NCBI GenBank assembly: GCA_014281115.1
Contig: JACONQ010000018.1
Location: forward strand, 248,001-312,000
Direction: 5' to 3'
Source of the DNA: Laburnicola sp. R22_1
Lineage: Eukaryota; Ascomycota; Dothideomycetes; Pleosporales; Didymosphaeriaceae
Length of the DNA: 64,000 nucleotides
Below, in pieces: positions 22,001 to 31,612 of this stretch (its first letter is position 1; the number at the start of each line of letters is the position of its first letter). Below the pieces are notes generated by a model, which was not told the origin of the DNA, searched no databases, and was given only the letters and a program-made list of their open reading frames with translations. Both the position numbers and the translations under genes were made by a program.

Positions 22001-24660
22001 TCACTTGCGACTGTCGCTGTTACCCCAGCCTTTCTGCATAGCCCACTCCCAACCGCCCCAGCCCTCGTGGTCCCTCGGACGCACGCGGAATGGCTGGTTC
22101 TCCTGAGCAGGAGGTGCGTTCCACGGTCGGCGGAGACTGATGCCACCAATTCCAGTTCCGTACCTAGAACCGTCTTCCTGACCTGGGCTGAGCGCCCTGT
22201 TATCAGGCTCCAGATTGCTCGTATCGGCCTCCCGCATGATTTCCGAGAGTGTGGGTGAAGTAGAGCGTGCTTCGGATTCGGCGTTGTGCTCTGGGAAAAG
22301 CGGTTGATTAGTTACAGCCGGATTCGAGTATGCCGGACGGGGTTGGTGGATTGTAGGCTGCTGGGTACTAGGCGGCTGGGTAGGAGACTGTCGGAAATGA
22401 GATTGCTGGATGGAATCATGACGGACAGCAGGAGGCTGTTGGAGTGCATACTGATGAGCAGGAAGCTGGCGAGCAGGAAGCTGGTGAGCAGGAAGGTGTT
22501 GGAAGAGAGGCTGCTGGACGAGAGGTTGCTTGACGAGAGGTTGCTTGACGAGAGGTTGCTGGACGAGAGGTTGCTGGACGAGAGGTTGCTGGACGAGAGG
22601 TTGCTGGACGAGAGGTTGCTGGACGAGAGGTTGCTGGACGAGGGACTGCTGGACGAGGGGCTGTTGACCACGAGGCTGCTGCCGTCGTTGAGCAGTTAGG
22701 AGCCCTTCGAGCGAAAATGACGGCAAGTTCTCGGTCACGATCGGCTGCTGCTGAACACCATGCCGCTGCTGTGCAGCTACCAGATCTGCAAGCGACTCCC
22801 TAAAGGAGTTTGAAGGATTGGCGAGTGCGAGTTGAGATTGGCGAAACTGCTCAGCCTGTTGCTGCCGACTCAGAAGCTCTCGGGCCTGGGTGCGTTGCCG
22901 ATTAGCACGAAAGAGTTCAATCTGCTCGGAGGTCGGAGGACCAGGCATAGCTTGCTGAATATGCCGCTGTTGCTGTTGCTGTTGAACCGAACGGCGAGTG
23001 GTTGCAACTGGAGTGAGCTGTTGGTCAATGTTTGGACGACGCGGCGTGACTGGCTGAGGTGGATGCTGTCCTTGACCTGAAAGGCGCGTGACAACCGGAG
23101 AGAGTTGAAGTGAGCTCTGTGCATTTTCCGAAGTCTGCTGACGTGTACTACGCTCACGAACTGGTGTGACTTGTTGCATCAAACGTTGACGGTAAGCATA
23201 GACCTGCTCTTCAATGGCACCACGCTGCTCTGGGGAGAAGACTCCGGTCTCTTCATTAGCGTGTCCGGAATCTGGAGCAGAGGAAGCGAAAGGTTCGTTG
23301 GCTCCGTAAACAGCACGCCGAGTCTTTGTGTCTGACTTATCTTGCACTTCAGCCTTCTGCTTGCCCATCCTAACTGCTAGACGACGCTCATTATACATGT
23401 CGATACCCAGGGGAGAAGCATGGGAGGGACGGTGAGGGGAGTCTTCCGGGTATACGTCTGCGCTCGACGGTAGTGGCCCGTTGCTGAGGTGCTTCAACCG
23501 TGGAGTAGACACTTGATTGAGAGCACTGTTGCGGCGACGAGATGCACGGACTGGCGTCGAAGGAGTATTTGGCTGGGGGCCCATTGTGGGTTGGGGAGGA
23601 AGTGAAAATCCGGCGACGTTATAGAGACTCATTGGACGGTTAGGCGTTATAGATGTCTCGGGTTGTACGTTGGACGTTGCCGGTGCGGTGGGTTGAGGTG
23701 CTGCCGATGCGGGAGAGCCGAAGACTGCTGGAGGTGGGACAGCAGATGCTGATTGCGACGTCGGCTCAACGATTCCAAGCACTTCTGATGGCCTGCGTGG
23801 CAGCACAGACTCGGATGGATTCGGTGGAGATACCCGAGCTTCAGTAGGCTCTCGAAGCGAAGAGGGTACTGGAGTTGGCGAAGTGGGCTGAACAATCCTA
23901 AGCACTGCTACGCGCCTGCGTGGAAGTACAGACTCTGGTCGATCAGGTGGGGCTTCGAGCGCTGCACCTTCGGGTGAATGGTCCGCCGGCTGTGTTTGAG
24001 AGGCAGTCTCTTGAGCTCGACGCGCTATCTCTTCGGCTGCTCGAGCAGCGACAGTAGTAGCTCGGAACCGCAGGGGTGTTATCGTAGAACCCGAGCTATC
24101 TGAATGTACAGGAGAGACGGTGGGGCCTTCGAGACGCTGTGCAAGCGACTGAGCGGGAGTGAGGTTAGGGCCTATATGGCGTGCAAGATCCCGAGATGTG
24201 AGCGCTTGATTGAGGGCCGATTGAAAAAGATTACCGTCACGTCCGCGATCGACTAGTTCGCGGGCACCGACTAGTTCACGGGCACGCGTCTCAACGGAAT
24301 ATAGCAAGGCCGCTTGATCAGCCCAAGAAGCTCTGCTGCTCTCCGCACGTGAGCTACCGCCGTGGAAAGCGTTGATATCAGACCCGACGGTCTGCTCTCG
24401 ATCTCCGGGAGGCGCTGTATATGTCGGCGAAGAATAGACAGGGGCCTGTTGGGTGTGGTGTTGTTGCGGATCTATGTTGTGTCAACTGATGTCTTGTTGC
24501 TCACGGCGGGCGCTAGCTTACCTGCCGCTACAACGGTGGCCACCGACAGAGCAGGAGAGGTTGGCGGAGCAACCTGCGACGCTGTCGTCGTGGGGTGGAA
24601 GTCGTCCGCTTCCGGGTTGAAGACCGAATGTCTTCGTTGCCGCCCGCTTGGCGGGGGCAT
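22001..24660 (-). CDS. Gln/Pro-rich disordered protein with pentapeptide repeats, 2 exons, 869 aa
   Basis: Exon 1 (24660-24522) starts MPPPSGRQRRHSVFNPEADD. A 50-nt intron (24472-24521; GTAAGC, TTGAC branch, CATAG acceptor) joins in phase to exon 2 (24471-22001). The product is low-complexity: Ser/Pro/Thr-rich in the first half, Gln-rich from the middle, with ten LV(Q/K)Q-P/S pentapeptides in a row, followed by HQLPARQLPAHQ-type repeats. A short conserved-looking C-terminus (RPWNAPPAQ..WGGWEWAMQKGWGN) is Trp/Gly-rich and may be the functional motif. No catalytic domain. Such Gln-rich proteins are often transcription- or condensate-related, but that is only an inference. Confidence 0.65.
22516..22665. 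repeat. In-frame 15-bp minisatellite, 10 units
   Basis: Ten consecutive copies of GGACGAGAGGTTGCT or variants. On the minus strand each encodes one pentapeptide of the Gln-rich protein. Six units are identical, two differ at one base, and the last two are more diverged. Being a multiple of three, copy changes keep the frame. Confidence 0.95.
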
Positions 24661-24682
24661 TGCGATATATCTAGACGCAGCA

Positions 24683-24742
24683 ATCGAGTTAGTATGAGGT
24701 TTTTGGATAGGAAAGCGCGTAGAGATCGAGTTAGTATGAGGT
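24683..24742. repeat. 18-bp direct repeat upstream of the Gln-rich gene
   Basis: ATCGAGTTAGTATGAGGT occurs exactly at 24683-24700 and again at 24725-24742, 42 bp apart, in the leader or promoter just upstream of the ATG at 24660. It could be a paired regulatory site or a simple duplication. Confidence 0.6.
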
Positions 24743-24905
24743 CCTTGGCCTGGAGAGCCCCGAACTTGCGGGGGGTGGCTCTTTATATACACCCCGGCGG
24801 GCTGCTCGATTCGCCGTGAAGGGAAACTTGCAATCCTCCTTCACCTCGACGCGGAGTCCAGGTGACGCAAGATTTTGCTAGCTGTGACATAACGGAGCGC
24901 CAGCT

Positions 24906-25430
24906 TCACCGCAGGTCGTCACATTGCGGAGACTCCAGAGGAAGTGGTGCTACCGTTTCGCTGTTCGTCTTGACAGCCATCATGTCGCGACCAAGTACCA
25001 CATAGTTCGGGTGCACAGTCGTACGGCCTTGACGCTGTTCTCTACGTAGCAGTCTGGCGTGATCGCATCGTCGCCGAGTCTGTGACCGTGAGGGCTGTAG
25101 AGTGAAAGACGGGAGCGTTTGCAGGACCGACCGTGTAGGCAAACTGGCAGCTTCTCGGACAACGTGGTGTTCTGTTTCTCGAAACCCTCCACGCTCTGTC
25201 GACCGAGCCGTCTGTTGCCATCCTACCTGACCGGGAGTGCGGTTGGAGTGCGAAGGGAAATACAGGTAGCGAAATTCGACGTCGAACAGAGTAGGCTGTT
25301 CTATAGATTCCAGGCGCCCTGCGCGGCCCGCAGTTTCCCTCGATGCGCAAACGCTGTACACCGATATCCGCACACTGCATGTCGCTAACAGTTTGGTGGA
25401 AAACACCAAACCATCTCTCCTTCTTTTCAT
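24906..25430 (-). CDS. Possible orphan ORF, 174 aa
   Basis: An open frame with an ATG at 25430 and no recognisable domain; composition is Arg/Thr/Ser-rich. Overlapping frames on the same strand are nearly as long, so coding status is doubtful. It may be a chance ORF in the divergent promoter region. Confidence 0.2.
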   Translation of the reverse strand: MKRRRDGLVFSTKLLATCSVRISVYSVCASRETAGRAGRLESIEQPTLFDVEFRYLYFPSHSNRTPGQVGWQQTARSTERGGFRETEHHVVREAASLPTRSVLQTLPSFTLQPSRSQTRRRCDHARLLRREQRQGRTTVHPNYVVLGRDMMAVKTNSETVAPLPLESPQCDDLR

Positions 25431-25755
25431 GGGCTGAGATATAGCTCGCAACTCTACTATATCAGTGAAAAGCCCATCTATACCCGTAATTCTGTGTACC
25501 AGCTTTTTGAAGGATGTATCATATGCATGTGATCGAGTTAATCACGGGCCCGCCTCCCGGTACCTATTGGTTCGTGGGTCTCCCAATGTGGGATAAACAT
25601 CATTAGCTTAACACATGACTCACCACGGGCCATTCGAGACATTATCCTCCTTGTTCGCCTTTGACTCCAGACACCACACTTCTACCCACTTCATTCTCCA
25701 AAGCACAACATGAGCCACGCACCCCCGCACCGCGACGACTACGCTCGACACCTCA

Positions 25756-26275
25756 ATGGCTTTTGACAATTACACCTGTATTGCCAGTCAGAGCCGCGCT
25801 TCGCCGAGTCCCCGGCGTCATTGCCATCCCAATCACATGGCGACGAAGTGCCCGGGCAAACACTCTGTGCATCCTTCTAGCCGGCCACCCACGCCCTGCT
25901 GTTCATCCTGCATCATGTCGAAGTCTACGAGAATGGAGACAGCCAGCGACAGGTTGGGACCCCTGGCAGGTCTGGAGCCCCTGGCATCCGCTAACTCCCC
26001 TACAGTGTGGCGCGTATCGGAGAGAGAGAGGAAGCCAGGCGCAGGAAACCGCTTCGAGAGAGACGAGAGCGGATCTGGGTAAGTGAAATTACTTTCCAGA
26101 GAGCCCCAATTTCCCCCACTGAGTGCCGTGAAAGACTTGTGATGGGCGCTGTGCTAATACAGCCATTCGCAGGCCTAAACACACACACGGACCGATCCAG
26201 CATACACCACCAAAATCTGCGGATCTAAGCCTGCCTGGAGAATTCCTAGCTGTTCATCAGCCGCAAACGGTTTGA
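25756..26275 (+). CDS. Possible small two-exon gene, unrecognised
   Basis: A frame from 25756 reaches a good donor (GTAAGT at 26079). With an acceptor CGCAG (26172) it continues in phase to a TGA at 26273-26275. The product would be about 140 residues, Cys/His/Pro-rich near the N-terminus (CHPNHMATKCPGKH). No family is recognised; the model is speculative and could be the 5' part of the following ORF. Confidence 0.2.
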
Positions 26276-27072
26276 TGAGCGGTTACCTACCCGTAGTCGA
26301 CGGCGATGTCTCGGGGTCGCAGAAGCCAGGCAGCCTTGCCCCAGACCAAAAACCTCCTACGACAAAAGAACGCAGCTACCGGGAAAATGGGACATCTCGC
26401 TCACCGCAAAACGCCATCCGCAAAGTTCACGCTGCTGATGCCGTCTCCCAAGCCAAGTATCCACTATGGCCGTCGCGCGATAGGACGGAGGAGGCCTTTC
26501 GCCGCAGGAACGCTGTACCCGTCGAAGTCAAATTCAACAAAGACTTTTGGGCCAGACCAATTTCCTACGTCAAAGCACGCCGTGTATTCCAAAGAGCCGG
26601 TGAAAAGCAGCGCGAGAAACAGCGTTGGGCCAGAGGAAACCAGCCGCGACCTCGCCCACCCCCTAGCTCTTTGTCTCGTTGCGTGCGCGCCGAGGACATC
26701 TCAAACGAGAACAAGAACCCAAAGCGCGACGGGGAAGTGGAGATGAAGAAGATGCGGAAGAAGACGCAGTTGGGGGCTAGGGAAGCGGCCGAAGCTGTTG
26801 TATCGGTGCACTTGGTGGGAACGAAGGGCATGTCGGACGAGATGGAGACCGTGGAGAGCATGGGGTCGGCCGAAGCTTCCGGAGGTACGAAGGCTGGAGA
26901 GGATGGAGACATGGAGCGGCTCATGATGATTTTTCTGGTGGATTCTGTGTTTGAAGACGAGTCCGATACAGCGATGGTGGCTGATGAGCCTATGGAGGAT
27001 ATGATGGTTGGTGTTGAGCATACTGGGTTTACGGCGAGCGAGCAGTTTCCCGAGGCCATTGAGATCGAGTAG
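26275..27072 (+). CDS. Hypothetical protein, 265 aa
   Basis: An open frame from the ATG at 26275 to 27072. The first half is basic and Pro/Arg-rich and competes with another open frame. The second half (from about residue 155: EVEMKKMRKKTQLGAREA) is convincingly protein-like, ending in an acidic Met-rich segment (MVADEPMEDMMVGVEHTG). The true start or upstream exons are uncertain. No domain is recognised. Confidence 0.4.
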   Translation: MSGYLPVVDGDVSGSQKPGSLAPDQKPPTTKERSYRENGTSRSPQNAIRKVHAADAVSQAKYPLWPSRDRTEEAFRRRNAVPVEVKFNKDFWARPISYVKARRVFQRAGEKQREKQRWARGNQPRPRPPPSSLSRCVRAEDISNENKNPKRDGEVEMKKMRKKTQLGAREAAEAVVSVHLVGTKGMSDEMETVESMGSAEASGGTKAGEDGDMERLMMIFLVDSVFEDESDTAMVADEPMEDMMVGVEHTGFTASEQFPEAIEIE

Positions 27073-28003
27073 TTTGAGTAGGAGGTGTTCACTGGAATTA
27101 ATTAGTTAACTTCATCGAAATTCATATGCGGTGCGGTTCAATACTTTCATAGTGCGAGGAACCGAGAGTGATGCTATTTGTGCCAGACGTCGCTTTGAGC
27201 TCTATGCATGCGTAAAGAGCGGGAATTTATGCAACATGATCCGAGAAACAAGAAATAGTCCCAATCTGCACATCTGAGGCGATAAGAGCAACAGGCGTTG
27301 CCCATTGAGTCTGCGATGACGAGTGTAGCGTGAAACTATACGTGTCCTTGTGGTACCCACCGAGAAAGGGTCCCGTCAACTAGATCATCAATTTGTCAGG
27401 CGAGTCAATCCCAGGTAAAGCGCGTAATGGAACCGGATCTTGTAGACTGTCATAGAACTTAATAGGCGACTCACAATAGCTTGCGTGTGGGGGTTTGAGA
27501 CTGCATGTGACATTCGGTGTTGTCATGACGTGTTTTTAGCATGTGCAGGGAGTTGAGCTTTCACTCATGTGAAGATTCACAACAAATGGGTTAAACGTTG
27601 TGTTGCTTAACAATAATAACACAAGCATGGCACTTTCATACCTCAACGGCACAAATCTCCTGCTCCACGTACGGCAATCGCTATATCGCTAGCGGAAGAT
27701 CTCTCTATCGTCTAACCATGCGAATGGCATCCTTCACGAACATAGCGACGACATGACGTCGGTAAAAAGGTGTCGCAGCGGCCAGCAGATGTGCTGAACA
27801 TAGTAAAGGAGGTGAGGTGAGGAGCCAAGAAGCGAGCTCGGCCATCGAGTCCGATTTAGGCGCTTATCGATACGGACTTTGTGGCCCACCGGGAACGGAT
27901 GCCAGCCGCCCCTCCGCAGCATCAATGCAGCACAAGCGTGGCATGAGCGGGGTCAGAAACTGCTATAGAGATTTTGACGAGCAAGAAATTTCCATCGAAT
28001 CAA
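27073..28003. other. Intergenic region upstream of the tRNA gene
   Basis: About 930 bases with no supported gene; short frames only. Confidence 0.5.
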
Positions 28004-28040
28004 GTCGCTTTAGCTCACTTGGGAGAGCGCCAGACTGAAG

Positions 28041-28066
28041 TTACTTCGGTCACAAGCCTGTGCGGT
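28041..28066 (+). other. Canonical tRNA intron (26 nt, after position 37)
   Basis: It lies between G37 and A38 of tRNA-Phe, the site cut by the eukaryotic tRNA endonuclease. Its CTTC stretch can pair with the GAA anticodon, as in other intron-containing tRNA-Phe precursors. Confidence 0.88.
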
Positions 28067-28082
28067 ATCTGGAGGTACTGTG

Positions 28083-28136
28083 GTGAGTTAATATCCGATA
28101 ACCGCGGTCACGAAGTCAAAGCTAATAAACCTGTAG
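28083..28136 (+). other. 54-nt GT-AG insert in the tRNA T-arm
   Basis: It starts GTGAGT, has GCTAATA (branch-site CTAAT at 28122-28126, about 11 nt from the end) and ends CTGTAG: the complete signature of the short mRNA introns elsewhere in this window. It interrupts the tRNA exactly between T-stem position 53 and T-loop position 54. Exact removal restores CTGTG-TTCGATC-CACAG. The tRNA endonuclease does not normally act at this position, so spliceosomal removal is inferred. Confidence 0.7.
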
Positions 28137-28158
28137 TTCGATCCACAGAAGCGACATA

Positions 28159-28165
28159 TTTTTTT
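28159..28165 (+). terminator. RNA polymerase III terminator (T7)
   Basis: A run of seven T beginning 3 nt after the tRNA discriminator base, with a second T8 run shortly after. Confidence 0.8.
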
Positions 28166-28775
28166 GGACTTTTTTTTGTGTGCGAGGTAAAGTTGCCTTA
28201 CCTACCTACCTACCTACATTGTCAGACTGTATACATGTACACACACGCATGCATATACGCAACTAGACAGATAAAATGATATCTTAGATCTTTTTTAGAG
28301 CCTTTGGCCTATCGAGTTCTCTGCTCTTCAATATGCCTCCTGTGCCAATATTGCCGCCTCTCACTCACTAATGAAAGGTCTGCTCTAGTTACTATGCAGA
28401 CCGCAGCAAGTAAGAGGTTGCAAAGAAAGATTCATATAGCAAAGAAAAAGCCCTGCACAGCGCGTAGCCTATACATAGAAGCAAATGTCAAAGACTAATT
28501 GCAAAAGCAGGGCTTAAAAGCCATCAGCAACAGAAGGACGATGGAAATGGAATTGAGGTGTCGCTGTGGGTATGGGCGAGCATTTCAAGAACATCAATAG
28601 CGGCGGGTTCACAACACTATTCACGAGTGCACCAGTGTGAATGGTGCTTGGGGCAAGGTGCGATGCCCAATGAGGTTACACCGGTCCCGAAGTAATTCCG
28701 GCGCATCATGAATTCATCGCCCAACTTTTCCACGACAACCCACGACTCTCATCTTTCTCACGAGTTCTCTCCACA
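28166..28775. other. Intergenic region, promoter of cyp8
   Basis: About 600 bases. A CCTA-type microsatellite (about 28199-28217) is present; otherwise no gene is seen. Confidence 0.5.
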
Positions 28776-30461
28776 ATGGGCAAGGGAACCGACAAACTCT
28801 ACATAACTCACTCCGAGTGGGCCTCGTCTGACTCGTTCGCGCCCTCCCGCGGCGCAAATCCCAACGCCGCCTCTTCCCGCGGCCTCTCCTCCACCTTTAG
28901 ACGCCTCCCCTACAACTACTGCGCCGTCTCGCTGCAGCCCTTCACCGACCCCGTCTGCACCCCTGCCGGCACAATCTTCGACCTCACTCACATCCTCACC
29001 TGGCTCACAAAACACCCCGAGACGAGCCCCATCGACGGCGGCCCGCTTAAGCGCGCGGATCTTATCAAATTACACTTCGCGAAGAACGAGGATGGCGAAT
29101 TTGTGGATCCGGTCACATACAAGGTGTTCACGGATAATACGCATATTGTGGCGCTGAGAGGGAGCGGCAACGTCTTCGCGTGGGACACGGTCGAGAGGCT
29201 GAATATCAAAGCGAAGAACTGGAGGGATCTGCTGACAGATGAGGAGTTTACGAGGAAAGACATCATCACGCTGCAGGATCCGCAGAATATCGAGTCGAGG
29301 GATTTTGGGTCGTACAAGCACATCAAGGACGGGGAGACGGTGGTGCCCGAGGCGGAGAGCAGCGTGAACACAGAAGCGCTGGGCAACGCAGCGAAGATTT
29401 TAAAAGCGAAGGAGGCTGTTGCGAAAGCGCGCGCAGAGAGACTGGCAAAAGCGCAAGGCAAGACCACCGCACAAGGCGCTCTCGTGCCCACGCAGAGGAA
29501 CGGCGCATCGGCAAAGTCTACACCCCAAGCTGCGAAACCAGCCTACAACGCCGCCGTCTACACGTCCGGCAAAGCTGCCGCCTCCTTCACATCCACCGGC
29601 ATGACCCCGCATACCTCGGGCGAACGCGCCCTCCTCTCCGACGAAGACTACATGCTCAAGCCCAAGCGCGTCAAACAAAAAGGCTACGCCCGCCTCTCCA
29701 CCTCCCACGGCGACCTCAACCTCGAGCTGCTCCCCGAATTCGCCCCCCTCGCCGCCTGGAACTTTGTCCAACTCTCCAAAAAAGGGTACTACCGCAACAC
29801 CATCTTCCACCGCAACATCAAAGGCTTCATGATCCAAGGCGGCGATCCGACAGGCACCGGGCGCGGCGGCCAGAGCATCTGGGGCAAGCCGTTCAACGAC
29901 GAATTCGACGGCCCGGAACGCCATAATGCGCGGGGCATCCTGAGCATGGCGAACAAGGGCAAAAACACGAATACGAGCCAGTTCTTCATCACGTACCGCG
30001 CCGTCCCGCATCTAGACCGCAAACACACCATTTTCGCCCGCGTGGTCGGCGGTCTGGATACCACGCTCAAAACGATGGAGATGAGCGAGACAGGCGAAAA
30101 GGATAAACCAGTCGATGATATTGAGATTTTAGACGTCGTTGTCTTTGTTGACCCGTTTGAAGAGTGGGCTAAAGAGCGCAAGGAAAAGGAATTGAAGGAG
30201 GTGGAGGATGAGGAGATTAGGAGGCAGGGGGGTACGGCGGATGACAAGACGACTTGGACGGGCAAGCGGATACGTGTTGATGGGAAGGTGGAGGATGGTG
30301 GGGGGGAGCGGCTGGGCGTGGGGAAGTATCTTAAAGCGGCGGTGCAGGAGGGGCGGGAGGAGGATGAGGTTGTGGGGTTTGTGGAGGAGGAGGAGGAGGT
30401 TAGGCCGGCGAAGAAGAAGGTGAGGATGGGTGGTGGGTTTGGGAATTTTGATGCTTGGTGA
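28776..30461 (+). CDS. cyp8: Peptidyl-prolyl cis-trans isomerase with U-box (Cyp8/PPIL2 type)
   Basis: A single exon of 561 residues. The N-terminal U-box-like region (about 42-110: CAVSLQPFTDPVCTPAGTIF, TWLTKHPETSPIDGGPL) is followed by a linker, then a cyclophilin domain (about 303-460). That domain has the catalytic core FHRNIKGFMIQGGDPTGTGRG, NDEFDGPERHNARGILSMAN and SQFFITY. The C-terminal tail is acidic then basic with a final GGFGNFDAW, characteristic of this family. These nuclear proteins associate with the spliceosome and may act as ubiquitin ligases. The residue matching the cyclosporin-contacting Trp of cyclophilin A appears to be His (VPHLDRKHTIF), as expected for a cyclosporin-insensitive member. 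The start has a good context (CACAATGGG). Confidence 0.95.
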   Translation: MGKGTDKLYITHSEWASSDSFAPSRGANPNAASSRGLSSTFRRLPYNYCAVSLQPFTDPVCTPAGTIFDLTHILTWLTKHPETSPIDGGPLKRADLIKLHFAKNEDGEFVDPVTYKVFTDNTHIVALRGSGNVFAWDTVERLNIKAKNWRDLLTDEEFTRKDIITLQDPQNIESRDFGSYKHIKDGETVVPEAESSVNTEALGNAAKILKAKEAVAKARAERLAKAQGKTTAQGALVPTQRNGASAKSTPQAAKPAYNAAVYTSGKAAASFTSTGMTPHTSGERALLSDEDYMLKPKRVKQKGYARLSTSHGDLNLELLPEFAPLAAWNFVQLSKKGYYRNTIFHRNIKGFMIQGGDPTGTGRGGQSIWGKPFNDEFDGPERHNARGILSMANKGKNTNTSQFFITYRAVPHLDRKHTIFARVVGGLDTTLKTMEMSETGEKDKPVDDIEILDVVVFVDPFEEWAKERKEKELKEVEDEEIRRQGGTADDKTTWTGKRIRVDGKVEDGGGERLGVGKYLKAAVQEGREEDEVVGFVEEEEEVRPAKKKVRMGGGFGNFDAW

Positions 30462-31612
30462 GGTGGATTGTGTAGAGGTGGGCGTGATGAGTGGAGCTGA
30501 GCTGTATTTTCCTTGTAGCTAGCTAGCCTTTTTTTTGATACCCAAATTATGACGTCGACCTTGTCCATACATGCATGCCTCCAAACCCTTGTTCATTTCA
30601 TTCCCACAATCCCAGCCGACCCAGTTGAGTGTCGTGGTGTGGATAGACTGGGATGGTGCGATACTGGGTGTCATCAAAACGGATTGGGAAGGAACGAAGC
30701 AATGGTCTTGAAACGATGAAACAATCAGCATTAGAGAACGTGTACACGTCCCACGTTTTGGAGCGAGCTGATCGTGTTGTAGACGCCGAGGGACCGCCGA
30801 TTATAGCACGTTCGAGGAGTCGTGATACCCTCATCAAGCGCAGGAGCCAGTTTGCGACACTGAGGAGGCCCTCGCCACGCCCAGGGCGCCAATGGCGAGG
30901 CCAGCATGCGGGGATCGCGCACGCGTACCTGTTTCACTACGCCCCTCCCGCACCTCACCTGCACCTCGCCTGCACCTCATGCTTCGAGCAGCTGCCCTGC
31001 CTATCGGCAAACACTCTGCCAACCGCCGTGCTGCTCTCTTTATACCCCTTGAGGTCCCTGTACGTTTGTCCTAAGACCTGCCTCTCCGCTACGTTCCGCA
31101 GCACTTGTACAGGCCTACCATGGCATGAGCCACGTCAATTCACCACCCCTGCCTTTCTTCTCCCTCTTGCGCTGAGCGCCTTCTTCTACCCGACGCAGTC
31201 CCTCCTTGCAGGCCTAGTGCAGACTCGTTCTTTTCACCGTTTCTTTCTTCTGTCTTACTTCGCTCTTTTGCCTTGGAACGTGCACTTGGCTGCACGGAGA
31301 CAATTCGCTCACAAATTCAAAAACTAGAGGGCAGCAAGCAGCAAGGAAAGGGTGGATGCATTGAGCGGAACGTCCACTTTCATAGTCATACCGCTCCTCG
31401 GCATTACGCCTTCCGCGAATCGAGACCACCTACACCCTGCGTCTCACGCAACATCCAGTCACCCCAAACCTCACCTGTCGCACCACGCACTGGGGAACAC
31501 CCGGAGCGAGCGTCCTATACAAATCACAGCCAAGCCTGCATTAAAGCGGTCATCAAAAGCACACGCTCGTTCGCTCCTCCGACCCACTTGGCCGCCAGGC
31601 CCTCACTCTAAA
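30462..31612. other. Intergenic region
   Basis: About 1.15 kb. A 224-codon plus frame (30653-31327) crosses it, but its Pro/Leu/His-rich translation has no protein-like domain and I do not call it. The last 250 bases are C-rich and leader-like. Confidence 0.45.

Larger units (their letters stand above)
28004..28156 (+). tRNA. tRNA-Phe(GAA) with two introns
   Basis: Exons 28004-28040, 28067-28082 and 28137-28156 assemble a perfect 73-nt cloverleaf. Acceptor stem GTCGCTT/AAGCGAC; D arm GCTC/GAGC; anticodon stem CCAGA/TCTGG with loop CTGAAGA (anticodon GAA, 28037-28039); variable loop AGGTA; T stem CTGTG/CACAG with loop TTCGATC; discriminator A73, as expected for Phe. The first insert (26 nt) sits after position 37, the universal nuclear tRNA intron site, and contains a TTC that can pair with the anticodon. 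The second insert splits the T-arm and looks spliceosomal. The A box overlaps TAGCTCACTTGGGAG and the B box GTTCGATCC is preserved because the insert ends in G. A T-run follows. Confidence 0.88.

Noticed and set aside
22286..22699. Plus-strand frame with LLDER repeats
   Set aside because: It is the antisense reading of the 15-bp minisatellite inside the Gln-rich gene; open only because the repeat is a multiple of three.
30653..31327. 224-codon plus frame between cyp8 and the wall protein
   Set aside because: Composition is Pro/Leu/His-rich with no domain or good start context; it spans likely untranslated and promoter DNA.
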